A stretch of 64,000 nucleotides of DNA from Pseudarthrobacter siccitolerans (GTDB lineage Bacteria > Actinomycetota > Actinomycetes > Actinomycetales > Micrococcaceae): assembly GCF_001046895.1 (NCBI RefSeq), contig NZ_CAQI01000030.1, positions 27,215 to 91,214 on the forward strand, read 5' to 3'. Positions 62,698 to 64,000 of the stretch are shown one piece after another (the first letter of the stretch is position 1; each line of letters begins with the position of its first letter). Position numbers and translations under genes: made by a program. The notes beneath the pieces were generated by a model. The model was not told where the DNA came from, ran no database searches, and saw only the letters and a list, made by a program, of their open reading frames with translations.

Positions 62698-63588
62698 ATG
62701 ACTACGGGGAAAGCTGTTACCAAAGCCGTCATTCCTGCTGCCGGATTGGGAACTCGCTTCCTGCCCGCCACCAAGGCAATGCCGAAGGAAATGTTGCCGG
62801 TGGTTGATCGTCCGGCCATCCAGTATGTGGTGGAGGAAGCCGTGAAGTCCGGTCTCACCGACTTGCTGATGATCACGGGGCGCAACAAGCGTTCCCTTGA
62901 GGACCACTTTGACCGCGAGCCCGGCCTGGAGCGTGCGCTGGAGTTGAAAGGCGACAAGGACCGCCTAGACTCTGTGCAGTACGCCTCAGAGCTGGGTCCC
63001 ATTCACTATGTCCGCCAGGGCGAGGCCAAGGGCCTGGGCCATGCGGTGCTGTGCGCGAAGCAGCACGTCGGCAATGAGCCGTTCGCAGTCCTGTTGGGTG
63101 ATGACCTCATTGATGAGGCCGAGTCCCTGCTGAGCACCATGATCGAGGTGCAGCAGAAGACCGGTGGCTCTGTCATTGCACTCATCGAGGTTGATCCCTC
63201 CCAGATCAGTGCCTACGGCTGTGCAGACATCACAGCTGTTGAGGGTGAGGACTACGTCCGGGTCAACAGCCTGGTGGAGAAGCCGTCCGTTGCCGACGCA
63301 CCGTCCAACCTTGCCGTTATCGGCCGGTATGTGTTGCACCCGTCCGTCTTCGCTGTTTTGGAGAACACTGAGCCGGGCCGCGGCAACGAGATCCAGCTGA
63401 CTGATGCGCTGCAGACGCTGGCAGCCGACGAGGGCGAAGGCTCCGGCGTGTACGGTGTGGTCTTCAAGGGCCGCCGCTTCGATACCGGCGACAAGCTGAG
63501 CTACCTCAAAGCCGTCATTACACTTGCCTCTGAACGCGTGGAGTTCGGCGAGGACCTGAAGACTTGGATGAAGGCTTTTGTGAACTAG
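62698..63588 (+). CDS. galU: UTP-glucose-1-phosphate uridylyltransferase
   Basis: 296 residues. Nucleotidyltransferase signature PAAGLGTRFLPATKAMPKEMLPVVDRPAI, LLGDDLID, VEKP and a GRRFDTGDKLSYLKA C-terminus of GalU. Makes UDP-glucose for glycans. AAGG precedes ATG 62698. Lower GC at third positions than neighbours to the left. Confidence 0.95.
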   Translation: MTTGKAVTKAVIPAAGLGTRFLPATKAMPKEMLPVVDRPAIQYVVEEAVKSGLTDLLMITGRNKRSLEDHFDREPGLERALELKGDKDRLDSVQYASELGPIHYVRQGEAKGLGHAVLCAKQHVGNEPFAVLLGDDLIDEAESLLSTMIEVQQKTGGSVIALIEVDPSQISAYGCADITAVEGEDYVRVNSLVEKPSVADAPSNLAVIGRYVLHPSVFAVLENTEPGRGNEIQLTDALQTLAADEGEGSGVYGVVFKGRRFDTGDKLSYLKAVITLASERVEFGEDLKTWMKAFVN

Positions 63589-63604
63589 ATCCTGGTTCTA
63601 CACA

Positions 63605-63642
63605 GCTAAGGCACTACTCCTATTCGGGCGTAGTGCCTTAGC
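63605..63642. terminator. Terminator between galU and rmlA
   Basis: Perfect 13-base stem GCTAAGGCACTAC (63605-63617) / GTAGTGCCTTAGC (63630-63642) with a 12-base loop, between convergent genes. Confidence 0.8.
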
Positions 63643-63665
63643 CATTTAAACGGTTCTTTCTGAAT

Positions 63666-64000
63666 CTACGGGGCAACCAGCTCGAGGCGCTTTGCGGCGG
63701 CATCCGCGTTCTCGGCCAACAGTTCGAGAAGGTACTTGCCGTAGCCACTCTTCGCCAAGGGCTCTGCCCGGTCGCGCAGTTCAGTATCCGTCAGGAAACC
63801 CTGCCGCCAGGCAATTTCTTCCGGGCAACCGATAGACAAGCCTTGACGATGCTGCACGGTACGGACAAACTCGGACGCGTCGTTGAGGTCGTTGAAAGTT
63901 CCGGTGTCCAGCCATGCGGTGCCCCGCGGCAGAATTTCCACCTGCAGTTTGCCGCGTTCCAGATAAACGCGATTTACATCTGTTATTTCCAACTCGCCCC
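63666..64000 (-). CDS. rmlA: Glucose-1-phosphate thymidylyltransferase, C-terminal part
   Basis: Last ~111 codons of RmlA/Rfb[69 protein letters not shown] is diagnostic of the sugar-nucleotide (dTDP-glucose) synthesis enzyme. The 5' end lies beyond the window. Points to dTDP-rhamnose synthesis next door. Confidence 0.93.
   Translation of the reverse strand, partial: GELEITDVNRVYLERGKLQVEILPRGTAWLDTGTFNDLNDASEFVRTVQHRQGLSIGCPEEIAWRQGFLTDTELRDRAEPLAKSGYGKYLLELLAENADAAAKRLELVAP

Overview
The window is high-GC DNA from an actinobacterium, most likely Micrococcaceae of the Arthrobacter/Pseudarthrobacter type. The inference rests on composition, frequent GTG/TTG starts, ANTAR and PadR regulators, DtxR-type iron control, an actinobacterial-type second arsenate reductase, and intergenic repeats such as TTTCGACAGGCTCAACCACC. 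It reads as an accessory, stress- and metal-rich chromosomal (or large plasmid) segment rather than a core block. No rRNA, tRNA, integrase, transposase or CRISPR array was seen.

Layout. 1-2.5 kb: CopB-type copper P-ATPase behind a CsoR-like box, with the remnant of a copper chaperone. 2.6-11.8 kb: stress genes (PAS-ANTAR and GAF-ANTAR regulators, NhaA, GlsB/YeaQ protein, MBL hydrolase, zinc alcohol dehydrogenase, DUF2243, Mn catalase, SDR). 11.9-14.6 kb: a separate ctaC-ctaD pair. 14.7-20.3 kb: small orphan proteins, a Cys-rich copper-binding-type protein, an M20 peptidase carrying an in-frame repeat array, a YbdK-like ligase and a DUF1540 protein. 20.4-25.6 kb: iron-siderophore uptake (SIP reductase, binding protein, two permeases, ATPase) around a DtxR box. 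25.7-30.8 kb: two cupins, alpha/beta hydrolase, NTF2-like protein and an ABC exporter. 31.2-34.5 kb: a compact cassette of a 79-aa membrane peptide, ABC ATPase, large permease, 2-TM protein and a minimal M50 protease, the best candidate for an undescribed system. 36.8-40 kb: CstR-type persulfide-detoxification locus. 41.4-47.8 kb: arsenic island (UPF0060 protein, ArsN-like acetyltransferase, ArsR, aquaporin, ArsR-ArsC fusion, ArsC, TrxB, an 18-residue peptide with three CC pairs, flavoprotein, second ArsC). 47.8-55.6 kb: stress, regulatory and drug-export genes. 55.8 kb: orphan AbiEi-like protein. 57.2-62.2 kb: paaABCDE plus an enoyl-CoA hydratase/isomerase. 62.7-64 kb: galU and the 3' part of rmlA.

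Several systems are linked by DNA sites visible here. ATACCC-N4-GGGTAT boxes precede both sulfur operons. Related ATCAAT-type sites precede arsR and arsC. A DtxR box lies between the two iron-uptake transcription units. A PaaR/TetR-type palindrome overlaps the paa promoter. A TAAGYRTGCTTA-like palindrome recurs at four places, three of them directly upstream of stress genes (Mn catalase, Cys-rich protein, GAF protein). Repeat elements have invaded or truncated at least three genes: the copper chaperone, the M20 peptidase and a cation-efflux gene.
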